A stretch of 64,000 bases of DNA. Source: Naganishia liquefaciens. Its lineage: Eukaryota; Basidiomycota; Tremellomycetes; Filobasidiales; Filobasidiaceae. The stretch spans positions 310,001 to 374,000 of the forward strand of contig BLZA01000021.1 of NCBI GenBank assembly GCA_013423385.1. Direction: 5' to 3'. The translations under genes and the position numbers were made by a program. Every line of letters begins with the position of its first letter. Positions within the stretch are counted from its first letter, which is position 1. Below, in pieces: positions 22,196-34,084 of the stretch. Below the pieces are notes generated by a model. It searched no databases. It saw only the letters and a list, made by a program, of their open reading frames with translations, and had not been told where the DNA came from.

Positions 22196-23580
22196 GCTCG
22201 CATATCACATGACCGAACATCTTCGGCTCAATGGTGTCTACTGGGGATTGGTCGCCCTGTGCTTGTTGAACAGACCTGAAGCTTTGAACCGGGAGGACAT
22301 GATCAAATACGTCTTGTCCTGCTGGGATGAGGAAGCAGGTAAGTCTCGCTCCTTGTGCGGCAGTCTATTCGACGGCTGAGGTTTCCTTGACAGGAGCCTT
22401 TGGCGCACATCCTCGGCATGATGGCCACATTCTGGCGACATTATCAGCCATTCAGATTCTGGCGATACAGGATGCATTAGATTTGCTTCATCGGGAACGA
22501 ATCGTCCACTGTAAGTCGGCGACGTGGTCCGCTCTGTAATAATTCGCTGATCAGCCGAGTCCAGTCATTACCTCTCTGATCGACCCTGTGACTGGGGCTG
22601 TCGCCGGAGATCGTTGGGGCGAACAGGATACAAGATTCAGCTACATTGCTGTCTCTATCTTGTCCTTGATTGGCAGGCTTGACGTTTTGGATTCCGCTCT
22701 CGAAGGCAGGGCACGAGATTTGCTTGTCGGCCACATAGCCAGATGCCGGAACTTTGACGGTGGTTTCGGGGCTACAGAGGGTAGCGAGAGCCATGGTGGC
22801 CAAAGTCAGTGAAGGTGAAAGCACTTCAAGGGCGAAACTAACATTTTGTCGAAGTCTTTGTGTGCGTGGCTGCGCTTGCCATCCTTGACAGGCTGGATCT
22901 AGTTGATACGCCTGCCTTGGCTTGGTGGATTTCCGAACGACAACTGCCTAATGGTGGTCTGAATGGAAGGCCGGAAAAGCTCGAAGATGTTAGTTTTTTT
23001 GGAGCGTCAGCATCGAAATCCATTCTCGCAGGCTGACCTCTACCTCGTAGGTATGCTACTCATGGTGGAATCTTTCCGCCCTGTCGATCTTGGGCAAACT
23101 GCATTGGATCAATCGCGATCAGCTCATCAATTTCATCCTGAAGTCTCAGGTACGCCCACGTCTGCGCAGCTCGGCTCGCCCGCTGATCCCTGCTTCTTCC
23201 TGATTTTTTAGGATCTTGAAAACGGTGGCATCGCTGACCGGCCTGGAGATTGGGTGGATGTCTTCCATACAAATTTTGGGCTGGCAGGTGAGCCCTTGCT
23301 TCTGTCGCAAGCTAGCAATAAACTGATGGAGTATCAAGGTCTTTCTCTGCTAGGTTATGCCGGCCTTCGAGATATTGATCCCGTTTACTGCATGCCAGTG
23401 ACAGTGATTGAGAGGCTCGGCCTAAAGAAGCGCTACCAAGCATTGCCCATGGACGGGATTTTTAACCAGTCGGAAAACACGCTGGTCGAAGGCGATAGGA
23501 CCGATTCTTCGATCCCTGCGTTGGCACCCCCTTTGCCGCTGCTTACAGCTGGCGGAGCCGCAGAGTCCCACGAGCCATGA
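22049..23580 (+). CDS. BET2: Rab geranylgeranyltransferase beta subunit
   Basis: Catalytic beta subunit that geranylgeranylates Rab GTPases. Exons 22049-22120, 22185-22338, 22394-22510, 22565-22804, 22855-22988, 23051-23149, 23212-23287 and 23339-23580 are in phase, giving 377 residues from ATG 22049. The family's prenyltransferase repeats are clear: [41 protein letters not shown], the zinc-ligand [43 protein letters not shown]. The N-terminal exon has no stop separating it from the upstream disordered frame, so the start is chosen only by alignment with the usual Bet2 N-terminus. The last 40 residues (after NQSENT) extend beyond the normal end. Splice sites are GT-AG. Confidence 0.93.
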
Positions 23581-24090
23581 ACGAGAATATCTTGAACATG
23601 TTTGGCCCAAGTCTTGCCACAGCATCTGTCTCCTGAGCTGGTGGACCTCTAATGCCTGAACCATTAAATACTGTAACGCTACGAGAGGTACATCTATCAT
23701 AATTAGAAACAGTTAGAACGTATACACGAAATCGGATAGACAATGCAAGCTGTTGTGAGGATTCCTCCTGTGTTCAGTTGACAGCAATAACATTTTACTA
23801 TGATCACATAATACTACCTTGACCATTGACCGTGTGAAGTCACTTTAAATTGTCGGTCGCAAACCGCAGTTCGATGATGATTCGAGATAGGTAAGCGCGA
23901 GGACTACCGATAGGTCTAAGTACAACTTTGTTTCTGAACATAGCCAATTCCAACCCAAAATTTTACCTGTACAACGAGCGTCGGAAGCGGAGTATCGTCC
24001 ATCGGAGGAGTGTCAAAGAAAAACAGTACATAGCGATATGATGGGAATTAAGTAGGAAATGAGCTTCAAACAAATAAGTCGTGCCGCCCC
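23581..24090. other. Intergenic between convergent genes
   Basis: About 510 A/T-richer bases between the BET2 stop and the stop of the WSC gene on the other strand. They form 3' regions for both. No coding frame or RNA gene is recognised. Confidence 0.5.
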
Positions 24091-24673
24091 TCAAGATTGA
24101 GGGGCATCGGGCTTGGGAGATGAGGACCAGATGTTGTTTCTGCATGGGCCGCCGCATTTCGCACCTGAGGAGCTATAGGGAGAGTCAGGAAAGTCGCCTA
24201 TGGTCACCAGCGCGCTATCACCAAGGCTTACCAAAATGTACTACACTCCGACGCGGGTTTGTTGGGACCGAGAGTGGCTTCAGAGTAAGCACCGTTGCCG
24301 CACCAACACTCTTGGCCGAATTGCAAGCTGAAATGAACGAATATGGCAAGATCAATCCTAGCTGTGCTATTTGGGCTTAACTTTGTTCTACTCACCCTGC
24401 ATATGCGTAACCAACACCCTGACATGCCGCGATACAAGTATCGGGTGTTGAGTTGGGGTTGTTGGAGTAAGCCTGGTACGGCAATCGTCTGCCCATTCCA
24501 TCTTGGTGGGAATCATCGGCATAGCAGTCGGCGTAACACCCGTAGGAATACCAGCCAGCAGATGATCGCGTTGCCCGAGCGGCAATCGAGTGTTCTTGAC
24601 TGTTCGCCGGGGCAGCGTTCGCGTGAGCGAGAACAGTGGCGAAGGTGAAAATGGTGATGGCTGCGGTCTTCAT
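24091..24673 (-). CDS. Small secreted WSC-domain-like protein
   Basis: Three exons (complement of 24091-24164, 24245-24327, 24396-24673) encode about 144 residues. Residues 1-21 (MKTAAITIFTFATVLAHANA) are a signal peptide. The mature part is one WSC-like, Cys-rich carbohydrate-binding unit: WYSYGCYADCYAD, TPDTCIAACQGVGYAYAG, LQFGQECWCGNGAYSEATLG, then SEC and KCGGPC. It has no membrane anchor or GPI site, so it should be a free wall or extracellular protein. The donor of the last intron is uncertain. Donor GTAGTA after the SEC codons gives the KCGGPC ending and the stop at 24091. The stronger donor GTAAGC 13 nt later gives a different, basic tail. Confidence 0.75.
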
Positions 24674-26427
24674 GTTCGGTCGAAATTCGAATGAGTGATT
24701 GAAAATGTTACTGAGGTAGCTGGCTTCTGTGTTCAAAGATTGGAGGGGCGCTTTATGGGGATTGTAATCAATCGAGATGAGGCAGAAGAGTGTCGCAGAA
24801 CTGAGAGTGCTCAGATGGCACAGAGACGACAGCGTGTCCTATGAAAGTTCAAGTTGTTAGATATCGCTCACGGCAGCCGCACTGGTGTATTTGACATGAG
24901 AGTCGCTGCGCTGTCAAGGGGTGTCGTAAAGCTCATTCAGATCAGAGCATATGGCTTTAAGAGCAGAGCGGGTGATGGTGAATTACCATAGAAGTCCTGA
25001 TTGACTCCGGTGGAATGATGACTTATTCAGTCTCTGATGGCACGGGAACATATCTGCTCAGCTCGCGCGAAATTGAGGGAGAGCTTTCCAATGCGAAGGG
25101 ACCGGCTTCTCGTCAATCTTTCAGGTATCCGGCTGGACATCCAATTAGGCACCTCGTGCACCCCAATCGGACATCCCAGCTACTTTGCCAGCTTGCTTAC
25201 CGCCCACTGCAGACAACCCCTGAGGACTCGAGGTGCCCGAAACAAAATATGTGCGATTCATATGAACCGAGGCAGCTCCCGAAGCCGAGCGTACCTGTAC
25301 AGATGTGGAAGGTGACATGGACAATTGAGGTTGATCTAAAGGTTGAGGTGCTTCCGCTGTGGCCCATAGGAGAACAATACTCTGGCCTTCGAATGACAAG
25401 AATAACGGCAGAGCTTGAAGCAGAAGCGGAAAATATCATATACAGCTTTATACAGCTTCCACACTTCTGGTATGGACTTCTACCCATGGAAGCTTCCCTG
25501 CATTTGCAACACGCGATCATCCGAATGAGCAAAGTTATTAGCAGATCCACGCCAATACTACTGGAGTAACGGGAGATATAGAGTACTTAAGAAGGCTTCG
25601 TTAGCCGCTTTAGAGAGCTTTTCGGGGTAAGAGTGGGTCCCGGTTGTTTGGTGATTCGTGCTCCTTATAAGCTTGATTTCCTCTTCTTCCACTGTTGAGC
25701 GCCGTTCTTGAACGTGTTCTGTATCGAAGCGGCTCGCTGAAAGCACATCTGGTCAGACACTCAAGGCACCGCGCTGGAGCTCTGCGGGACCCGTACCCCT
25801 AAAGTGTAGCGTACAAGCGGGGGTAGTCAAACAGTGCTATTCAGATACAGCTCACAGAGCTGTTCATCGCAGACTTTTAGCAGATGAATTCGAAGTAGTC
25901 AATGTTGAAGTCGGCCAGGGCACTGCGGGATTGTGTTGTGGTACAAGTCGGTTCTTGGCTTACGTTGTCATAGATCATGATGGATTTAGAAGCCGACAAG
26001 CGCCATCAGCTCTCTCACTGCTGGGTAACAGTAACAGATCGAAGCTGCGATCTCCTGCAAATCGACATTCAGATAAGCTTCCAGGTATGTCAATTTGCCC
26101 TTGTACCGCCTCGGCACGACTGATGCCTCCGGCCGCTGGCCAGCGAAAGGACTGTGGTAGTGTGGGACTGGCAGATGGCACATGATCCGGATCTCATTTT
26201 ATCGGACAAGCAATCTACCGGCTCGATGATGGCCGTGAACACCGCGGATGCAGAAAGAGCCGTCAACGGCGTCGAGCGCGAGGAGCTGCACCAGGCAGCT
26301 CACCAGGCTGAGTGGTTGATTGAGTGCACGAAACTCGTTTTTATTTAGGCGCGATAGCTGTGGCGCTACCTACAGATCTGTTTCTACTGTCAAATAGCTG
26401 ATTGGTTAACGAGCCGACGGAGTTTGA
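24674..26427. other. 1.75-kb region with no secure gene
   Basis: This holds the promoter of the WSC gene at its left end. A 184-codon frame on + (25015-25569) and Ser/Gly-rich frames on - (25145-25746) overlap each other; neither shows a known domain, and I could not build a convincing spliced model. It may contain one small unrecognised gene on the minus strand around 25140-25750. Confidence 0.35.
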
Positions 26428-26910
26428 TCACAGCCATGGCGACAGCACCTCCGGAACGGGACCGCGAATCTCTTGGAAATAAAAGTAAATGCCAGTAGCT
26501 TTACGTGAGCGGATGAGCTATTCACGGCGGTTGCCTCATTACCGCATAAAGCGTCCTTCATGCGATCCCGGTCAGGACAGGTGATGAGCCGGATTGAGCG
26601 ACTCGAGATCATCGAGCTCCTAGAGCTGCCAATTGAACCACCAGAGGTGCTGCTGATCGGCGCATTCACTGTGAGACTTCCGCGAGCTGGCAACATCTCT
26701 CCGACGACCAAGTGCGAGTGATCATTTGAGTGTCTGGCACGGATGTTCTAAGGTAAAATACTTACCGATACATATGCCAAGCGCGAATCTTTCAAGCAGT
26801 TTTAGAGGTCGAGCTTCGTTGTCAGGCACAAGAAGAATGTATACCTTACCACAGACGCCTTCCGCCACCTTCTGTTCAAGGGGCAAATATGGCGAGAGAC
26901 CGCCAGTCAT
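26428..26910 (-). CDS. Small hypothetical protein, three exons
   Basis: Complement of 26428-26471, 26543-26698 and 26766-26910. Two introns with good donors (GTAAGT, GTAATG) keep one open frame of 114 residues. An in-frame stop lies just upstream of the start ATG, so the start is well defined unless spliced. The N-terminal 49 residues are mixed and globular-looking (VCGKVYILLVPDN, LKLLERFALGICI). The middle is Ser/Gly-rich and the end is EIRGPVPEVLSPWL. No family is recognised. It sits 240 bases downstream of the pantothenate kinase stop on the same strand. The evidence is intron-phase consistency only. Confidence 0.4.
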
Positions 26911-27152
26911 GATTGGACCTCACAGAATGATACTGGGTTCGAATGCAACTTCAATATAATTCAATAAGGCTCAGTGAGGCTCAAAATGTGAATCGATGGT
27001 AGCATAGTAAGTGTGACTACCCTTGTCTCCTCCGAACTGACAGTCACTCGACCCAGAGCCCTCGTCGCGCTTGTTACAGCAGAGGCAAACACAATCTAAC
27101 ACCTAGTAAAGTGTCATGCAGCGCCCCCTCAGACACCGTTGTCCCCCCGTTA

Positions 27153-29152
27153 TTATGCTTTCACCGATGATGTCGGCGAGCGAGGACTGGGTGATTGGCC
27201 GACGTTCTTGATCCATGCTCCGATCGATCCCCTGAAACAATAGCGATAAGTGACAGGCAAAAGGGTAATTCCACGTTAGCCTCACAGAAACCCCTCGTGT
27301 CTTAGGAACATGGCCTTGACAGTGCCTCGACTCCAAAACCGGATTGCGTACGACAGACACGAAATGGTCGATGCATGACCTAAGGATAGTTGTGTAAGCT
27401 CGACGACTATGCTCTTTCAGGAACTCTGACATACCGCGAATGAAGCACCCTCCGAAATAGATTCTGTCCAAGCCGTACTTTTCGGCGTTCATATAACTGT
27501 GTTGAAAAGTAGGGCGTCAACGGTCTGTCATTACTGTTGCCGCCAATACAGAAAAGGCGCCTTTGTCATTCGGCGCCGAGACTTACGCGATCTGACCGAT
27601 ATTGTTACTGATGGCGTAAAGCAGACTTTTACTGATATCCTCTTGTCGGAAGCTTCTCTTACGCCCGGATGCTCCCTTCTTGAAAACCTTGCCGAAGGAT
27701 GATGCGATGGTGGAAGATTTCAGGCCAACTTTGGAGTAATCTGATCCGTAAATGTCTCCAACGAGCATATCCACGGCAGCATTGTCGCCCTTGTCAGATA
27801 AGGCGAGCATTTCTACAATGTTAAAGTGTCAGTCAAAGGTGGACCGTCAAAGCCTCCAGCGACAAACCATCAAATGTCGTGGCATCCGTCATAAGGCTGA
27901 GAAGTCCCCAAAGGGTACCTCCGCCCAAACTCGTTCCGCTCACTCGTTCAAAGCTCCCGTCCTCGTCTACCTTGACGATGGAGACTCCGGAGCCGATGTT
28001 GACAAGCAGGCACGGAAATTGCGGAGTGCCAGAAGTATCGAAGGTGACTTGGTATGCTGGGGGATTTGGCGACGGTCTTGGCAGGTCTTTTGGCTGTTCA
28101 GCAGGTGTCGCATCGCCGTTCTCGGTGATAGCAGGCGGGATGCCGTCGTGAGTCTGATGGGAGATTTCGTATACGAGTTGATCCGAATACCAGAATACTT
28201 CATCGGGTATGCACGTGATGAATCCCAGTCCAGTGATGAGGCACTCCATCTCGTCCTCCCTGCTAACTCCAATTCCGAGTTCCTCTGTGAGGAGATCGTA
28301 GTATTTGTGGGCACCCCCTCCTGTTGCGATGATCTTGATCCCTTTCTTCATTTCCTCCTCCGTCACCTGATTCGTGGTCGCCGACGTCGATATCAAAGTC
28401 TTGAGGAAGTCCACGAGTTCGTAAATTTTCTCCGTCTCAAACCTGGCAAAGTTGAGGGTTCCACCTGGAAAATTTGGCGGTAACGAACTACGCCGAAGTA
28501 ACGAATGACCGCGTGGATGACCGGTTCTGCCTTTGACCCCTCGTGATCCCCTTGTTCTTCTTGTTGTTGCCCTATCAGGTTGGCTGCTAGTAACGGTTGG
28601 TGTTACGTCAGGGTCCGCTTCTGATGTGCTCTCTGTCGAAAATTCGCGACGGTGACCTCGTTCGAGATCCCCCTTGAATCGTTCTAAATCAAAGATGCGC
28701 TCGTGCTCCAGGAGCTGAGGCGTGAGTGCGCCATCGATGATGGGCGTCCACGACGATCCCTCGGCTTCGTTTGATCGGCTACTCGTATCCTGAGCTGAAT
28801 GCTGTATCGGTACACCGTTCGTTTCCTCATTGCGCGTGCCTTCGGTCAAGCCCGCGCTATACAATGATTCATCTCCTACTGCTTGATTGTCCAGAGACAA
28901 GGCATTCAATCCCGTTTTGAGGCCTGCAACCCTGGAATGTCCATTAGGTGGATTGGGGCTTCGAGTGAAGTAAACGACCTTTGCCAAGCTCCCTCCAATA
29001 TCGATTGCGATATGGCTGACTGGTTCGATGTAGTGAGGGAGGTAAATACCACGGCTATCACGAGTTGCTGGTGATTGCTCCTCGACGATCTCGGCACCTG
29101 TAGTATCGACCAAGATTTCCTTGACTTGCGGAATTTGCACCGGCATTGCCAT
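27153..29152 (-). CDS. CAB1: Pantothenate kinase (eukaryotic type II)
   Basis: Phosphorylates pantothenate, the first step of coenzyme A synthesis. Exons are complement of 27153-27231, 27286-27379, 27435-27496, 27587-27812 and 27868-29152, giving 581 residues. The N-lobe nucleotide loop is HIAIDIGGSLAKVVYF (Asp51-Gly-Gly). Then come KIIATGGGAHKYY, EMECLITGLGF, LLVNIGSGVSIVKVD, VSGTSLGGGTLWGL, DIYGSDYSKVGL, YFGGCFIRGHASTISCLSYA, FLRHEGFLGSIGAW. An unusually long low-complexity insertion (about 75-235, Ser/Thr/Arg-rich) sits between the first phosphate loop and the rest, which makes the enzyme much larger than the 367-residue yeast Cab1. ATG 29152 is used, and another Met follows two codons later. 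Identification is firm. Confidence 0.95.
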
Positions 29153-32100
29153 TGCGCGGACTGATGAGCAATGGGCTATCAAGACACAGGTTGTCAATTT
29201 CGATGCATGGTAGTCGACAGTAGGCGTACATACCGCTACCTGGAACTCAAAGACTCGATTTACGAAGGTCTCGGATTGCAGGTCGTACAAACCACCACCG
29301 CTAAACAGAGAGCGTATTGCCAGGGTCTATGAGTTTCAACCGCTCGCCAGGACCTGGGAAAAAGATTGATGACTGCGCGTGGGGGATGGGTAGCCGAGCT
29401 GATGGTTAGAGGGCGGGCTATCTACATCCAATAACGGCCGCTATCAACCGAAACTCGAACGACATCTTCAACATTCGCATTCGCATAGTCGGTACCCCAT
29501 ACCCGCTTCAAAGTGACTAATTAGCCGGATCGGACATAGCTGGTGGAGGTCCGGGCGCCCACGGCCGAACCAATCAACTATGCAATCACCAGAACCTCAT
29601 CCAGGAAACACGATACTTCCATATCCCATGCTTCGTTCGTCCCTGCTTGACAATGCGATGAAGTCAAGACAGCAGCGATGCAAACGAGATCGCCCAAGGG
29701 GTCCGGATACGGTAAAGACAGCTTTCCGAACGATCAAATTGACGATTACTTCGTTTCCGCCCGCCACCCTTATTGCTAGCTGGTATCGCCAAATGAGCTG
29801 ACACGAATATGCACATGAGTCGAAAAACGCCAGCTTCATATTGCAAGCGTGGGTGATGATGCAGGGAAAGTATAGACATGACGATTCAGAAAGCGGTCGA
29901 AATTCTGATCTCGACAACCTTGCACTTGAGCAACGCTTCTTACAGTACATGCGACCATGTTAATTGCGCGAGCTTCCTGACTTCTTGACGCGTTAATGAC
30001 CCGATGTTTCGAGAGAGGCAACGTCGCGTGTTAGGAGCTGGCTCGGCAACACATCCTTGGGAACCGTAAATAATCCGACAGGACTCGGCCGCCAAGCGCA
30101 GATATCACACTTTGAGCTTTTCCCGCCACTTTGATCCTCGCCTCCCCCAGCTCCGGCGGGTCAGAGAATCGCCATGCTGGCGTCATATGAAGGGCGGCCA
30201 GAGTAACGCTGTATGTTCATAGCCATTCTAAGCTTTGACCTTTCCCAAATAGACTTGCTACACATCGGTAGCAAGATGGGTGTAATTCCAAGGCTTCAGC
30301 TATATTCTTTCACGTGGCGTATACAGACAATCCCACTCAGCTCCAACCTGCCTCCTCCGCCCCCGCCCCGGCACCCACTTGGCTGTACAGGCGACGTGGC
30401 AAACTTCGCTTCGAGATGGCATTCGTGATAGCTTGATGGGCGGGTCTTGACTTCTCGACATCACTCGCCGCTACTCTGAGAAGGAGCTTGTTTACCTAGA
30501 AGATGTGCAACTCATCGTGTACACCGTTCAGGCTGACGAAGTGCCTGTCACCTATCTCGCGACCTTGCCCAGGTAGAAAGAGATGTAGCAACAGTGAGAC
30601 TCACTCCCGTTTGTCGACTCCTTTGATACTTCCCGCCGTTTCCCGTATGCTTCCCATCAGCGTACGGCTCATGGCATCTCTGACAAAGGTTCAAATCGTC
30701 ATCCTAGCTTCGGAGGTCGTAAAAAGCTTGAAAGCACATCGCCAGAGTCTGCGACGCGTTGCAGACCAGTCTTTGCAAGCCGGTACATTTTATGTAGAGC
30801 GAGTCTGGCCGAACGCACCTTCGAAGCAGTGATGCGTGAACCTTGGGAAGACTTCTTTGAAGCCGCCTTCTATGATGTCAAGCCCGCTGAAGCCCTTGTG
30901 CAGTGCCTCGTTGCACGGACAAGGATAGTGCACAAATCACTTTGCGACGACGTATCCGAGAACTCTGTCAGAGAGGATATAAGATGGGTGCTCCATAGCG
31001 ACCGGCGAAGCTGATCTCCATACAGAACCGAGCGACAGCATCCGATATACGCCCTAAGGGCCCACAGAAGGCCACGAGAGCTGAAAGCGAGAGCGTTTAC
31101 AGGATGGCTTATAGGACTGCCACAGCGGAACAGACGGCAAAGATCAGAGCAGCAGCCATTACAGGACGGTAGCAGGTCTGGTATTTTTACAACGGGGCTA
31201 CAGTAATACATTTCTCGTGCATCATTTTGTCGCGGCTGCTGTGATGTTTCACATCTAACGGGAAGAAGCTCGGGATGGCAGGCAGGGACGACTAGCTGGA
31301 CACCTGCAGAAAGATCCGGGCCGCGGGCCGCTGATGATCTCGCAGGTTCCCCCGGATCGGCAAGCTGATACGTAAGCTGATCTGATCTACACGCCGATCA
31401 CATTGTTGCGGACCAGCGTCCCGGTCGCGTGTGACGAAGTTATCCACGAGTCGGTCAAGAGAGATCTCACCGCCCATTAACAGCTTGATCATCTCTCAGG
31501 GGTCGTTCGACAGAGGTCCAGAAGCTAGCTGACCACAAGAGCTTTACAGAAGTACCTTTGCACAATTGTAGCCGGCTATACAGCTACAGTTACTTCAAAA
31601 GGTTCTCAAGGCTGCCACCTGCGACCCCCTCACAAGTTGCTCAGTAAGGCATCGAGGATAGCGCCTTTAGATCTCGTCCGTACTGTCGAGAAGGTATAGC
31701 GGAGATAGTGCCAAGATAGCATCCGAACGAAAAACTGGTCTAGCAGAAAAGGGTACGGAGACCAGCAAGCCGGAGAGAATGCGATGAATCTCATGAGCTG
31801 CTTGAGGTGATACGCAACGCACAAAATCAAGACAGCCGATATCCATGCTAGTGAGAAGAGACAGCTCAGCGAAAGTCTCTCAGCAGCCCAGCTGCACAGT
31901 GACATCGAGATAAGTAAAGCGGATATACCTGTAAAGTAGTCGTCGCGTTGGATGCCCGTCCGAGGCTGTAGCTGAGGCTGTTCGGCAGAATCGCGGGAGA
32001 AGATGATGATGCGCCTGAGTGTCTGAGACATCTCGTACACGCGACTGAGTGTTCCCCCTGCGTATGCCGGGCACTTGATGTACGGCGGACCACGCCCAAC

Positions 32101-32616
32101 AAGCTTGCCTAACAGGCCTTGAAGAGCATCGGACCAAGGACGCAGCGTTGGTCTCGGCTGAAGGGCTGAATCATGTATATGGCCAGCTCGACCGGGCTTA
32201 CCGGTTCTCAGACGTGGGGCAAGAGCTGGGTAAACCAAAAGACCAAACTGTTCACATATCCATACGCCCTTCTGTGCGGCTCGCGTGATATGACAAGGTT
32301 AATGACCGGCAGAGAGCCACATGGCGCACCGCTTTCACAGCCATTGAAGACCGCTGATCAAGCAACATTACATACTCCGTATAGCCATCCGCCAAGCATT
32401 CCGTGAGCTACACTCCTCAGCCCGTGGCGACGCCTGTGCGAGTGCTCCAGTCGCAGGGTTCGGGGTAAACAGCCGGTCTGTCTGGCAAAGCGGAAAAAAC
32501 GATACCAAAAGGATATAAGGCAGTCTCAACACAACCTAGGCTCTCCCCCCTTGAACACATTTTTCCATCGCCATCGATATCCTCTGCACACTTCCACCTC
32601 ACTCATCTACATCGCC
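29153..32616. other. 3.5-kb gene-poor region
   Basis: No domain-bearing or convincingly spliced gene is visible. A 202-codon frame on the minus strand (31630-32238) has three hydrophobic stretches but no family match and no supporting splice structure. The right end contains the promoter of the first secreted paralogue. I recognise no transposon, tRNA or simple repeat array. Confidence 0.45.
32514..32519 (+). promoter_or_regulatory. TATA box of secreted paralogue A
   Basis: TATAAG, 103 bases upstream of the start codon at 32617 and followed by a pyrimidine-rich leader. The paralogue at 38100 has a TATA box at nearly the same distance. Confidence 0.6.
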
Positions 32617-33285
32617 ATGAAGTTCTCCATCATCGCCGTCGCATTGTTGGCCGCCATCGTCAAGGCTTCTCCCATTCCCGACACTGAGGTCGCCAAGGAT
32701 GAAGTCCGACCGGTCGAAAACAGTGCCACGTTGTCCAACCCTGCTGCAAGTAACAGTGACATGCTGGTCGTAAGTTGCGCTGCCAAGTTCTTCGGACTAG
32801 TCCGTGTGCTAAAGTATTTTTCGACTTCCTGCCCTCAGTACACCGACGAGCTTACGGATCACGTCGAAAGACAAGGAAAGGCTTGCGCTGCTGGTCTGAA
32901 GGTGTCCGGCTTCGCTCGAATCGCCGACTACACCGTTTACGGTCATGACGTAGGTTCTGCTTTGTAGTCATTGAAAAACGCGTTTTAACGGCCTTTTTCG
33001 CCACAGTTCTCTGGCGATGACCTCGCAAACCTCTACAATGAAGGAAAGTTCGATAACTACGGTGGTCCCATCGTGGGAGGAGCGTTTATTCGTGCGGGCA
33101 TACTCCCCGGGCACAGCGAGGCCTTTGTCCAGGCGCAGAACGCCAATTATTACTGGCACAAGGCGGGATCGGCTTCCGACATCATTCCCGCCCTCGCCCC
33201 CAACTCGGGCTACGCGACGTACATCATGGGCGACTGCAGCATGTTCCAGTCCGGCTCCGACATTCACGACCACTGCTGTCAGTAA
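32617..33285 (+). CDS. Small secreted protein, paralogue A of a four-cysteine family
   Basis: Three exons (32617-32769, 32839-32949, 33007-33285; 153, 111 and 279 nt) encode 180 residues. A signal peptide (MKFSIIAVALLAAIVKA, cut before SP) leads to an acidic pro-like segment and a C-terminal core: FARIADYTVYGHD, GKFDNYGG, FIRAGILPG, AFVQAQNANYYWHK, YATYIMGDC and a terminal HCCQ. The mature part has four Cys, all conserved in paralogue B. It has no membrane anchor. I do not recognise the family, and it could be an extracellular enzyme, binding protein or effector. It has a TATA box about 100 nt upstream, which fits inducible or high expression. Confidence 0.85.
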
Positions 33286-34084
33286 ATCGATCACGGCTAC
33301 TTACAACGACCTTACAAATGATCGCGGCTTTGCTTGGAGGTAAATGGCTTGATGAACTGTACAAGTTGTATTGGGGTATTCAGTTGGATTAAAGTACTCT
33401 CCTCGAGGGGATATTGGTTTACGGTATACGGTCTTAAAGTTGAATTGTAGCGGGCAGGACTGCTTTGCTTTGTCTTTGGATAGCGATGAATCCGGTTTTC
33501 CAGTGTTTCGCTCTCGCCTTACGAAAACAAGGGGCGCGAAGGTTCGATGGCTTGACCTACTCACTGAGGAAGCTCAAGAAGAGTGCTGTGCGATAGGGAC
33601 CGCCACATCCAGCGACAGCGTGTGTACGATCAGCCTTAAAGCCAGAGGTCGAAAGCGAGCGAAGTAATAATGAGGAACCCGTGTTGGCGGATCCGGACGC
33701 ATCGGAAATGCTCTTTCAGTTGCAACAACAAGCGCATCGTTGCGGCTGCGCAGTCGGCGTCGAAGCTTGAGCTGCGAAGCGCATTATGCCTTGAGGCATC
33801 GCATGTGCCCATCAGCGGTGAAAGGTTAGGATCGCCGCAATCATGCATCACGCAGAGCAGGTGCAGACACGGCGCGACATTGCAAATAGCGCAAATCGAG
33901 AGTCACCCATGCAATACTTCGACGACTCCAGACGCCCGAACTACAACTTGATTCAGAAAAGTTTCCCCTAATATCACAGCTACAGACGAGCTCGGGCCGA
34001 CTGTAGCGTCGTGCGGCGTGGGTGTTTTGTGATCAGGAGGCAAGATAGAACGCCAGGATCCGCGAAGCTTCCCAGAGGCAATGC
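33286..34084. other. Intergenic, secreted paralogue A to RPS28
   Basis: About 800 bases between convergent genes. Short open frames exist on both strands, but none has a start, splice pattern or composition that supports a gene. Confidence 0.45.

Noticed and set aside
18779-23580. Single confident call of a BET2 fusion protein
   Set aside because: The continuous frame alone does not prove a fusion, since intron retention or a hidden intron explains it equally well. The two parts are listed as separate, overlapping models.
25015-25569. 184-codon plus-strand frame
   Set aside because: It overlaps Ser/Gly-rich minus-strand frames over most of its length, has no domain or clear promoter, and neither strand can be chosen with confidence.
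31630-32238. 202-codon minus-strand frame with three hydrophobic stretches
   Set aside because: No recognisable family, no splice structure and no supporting neighbours, and it lies in a gene-poor region where long frames can arise by chance. I leave it uncalled.
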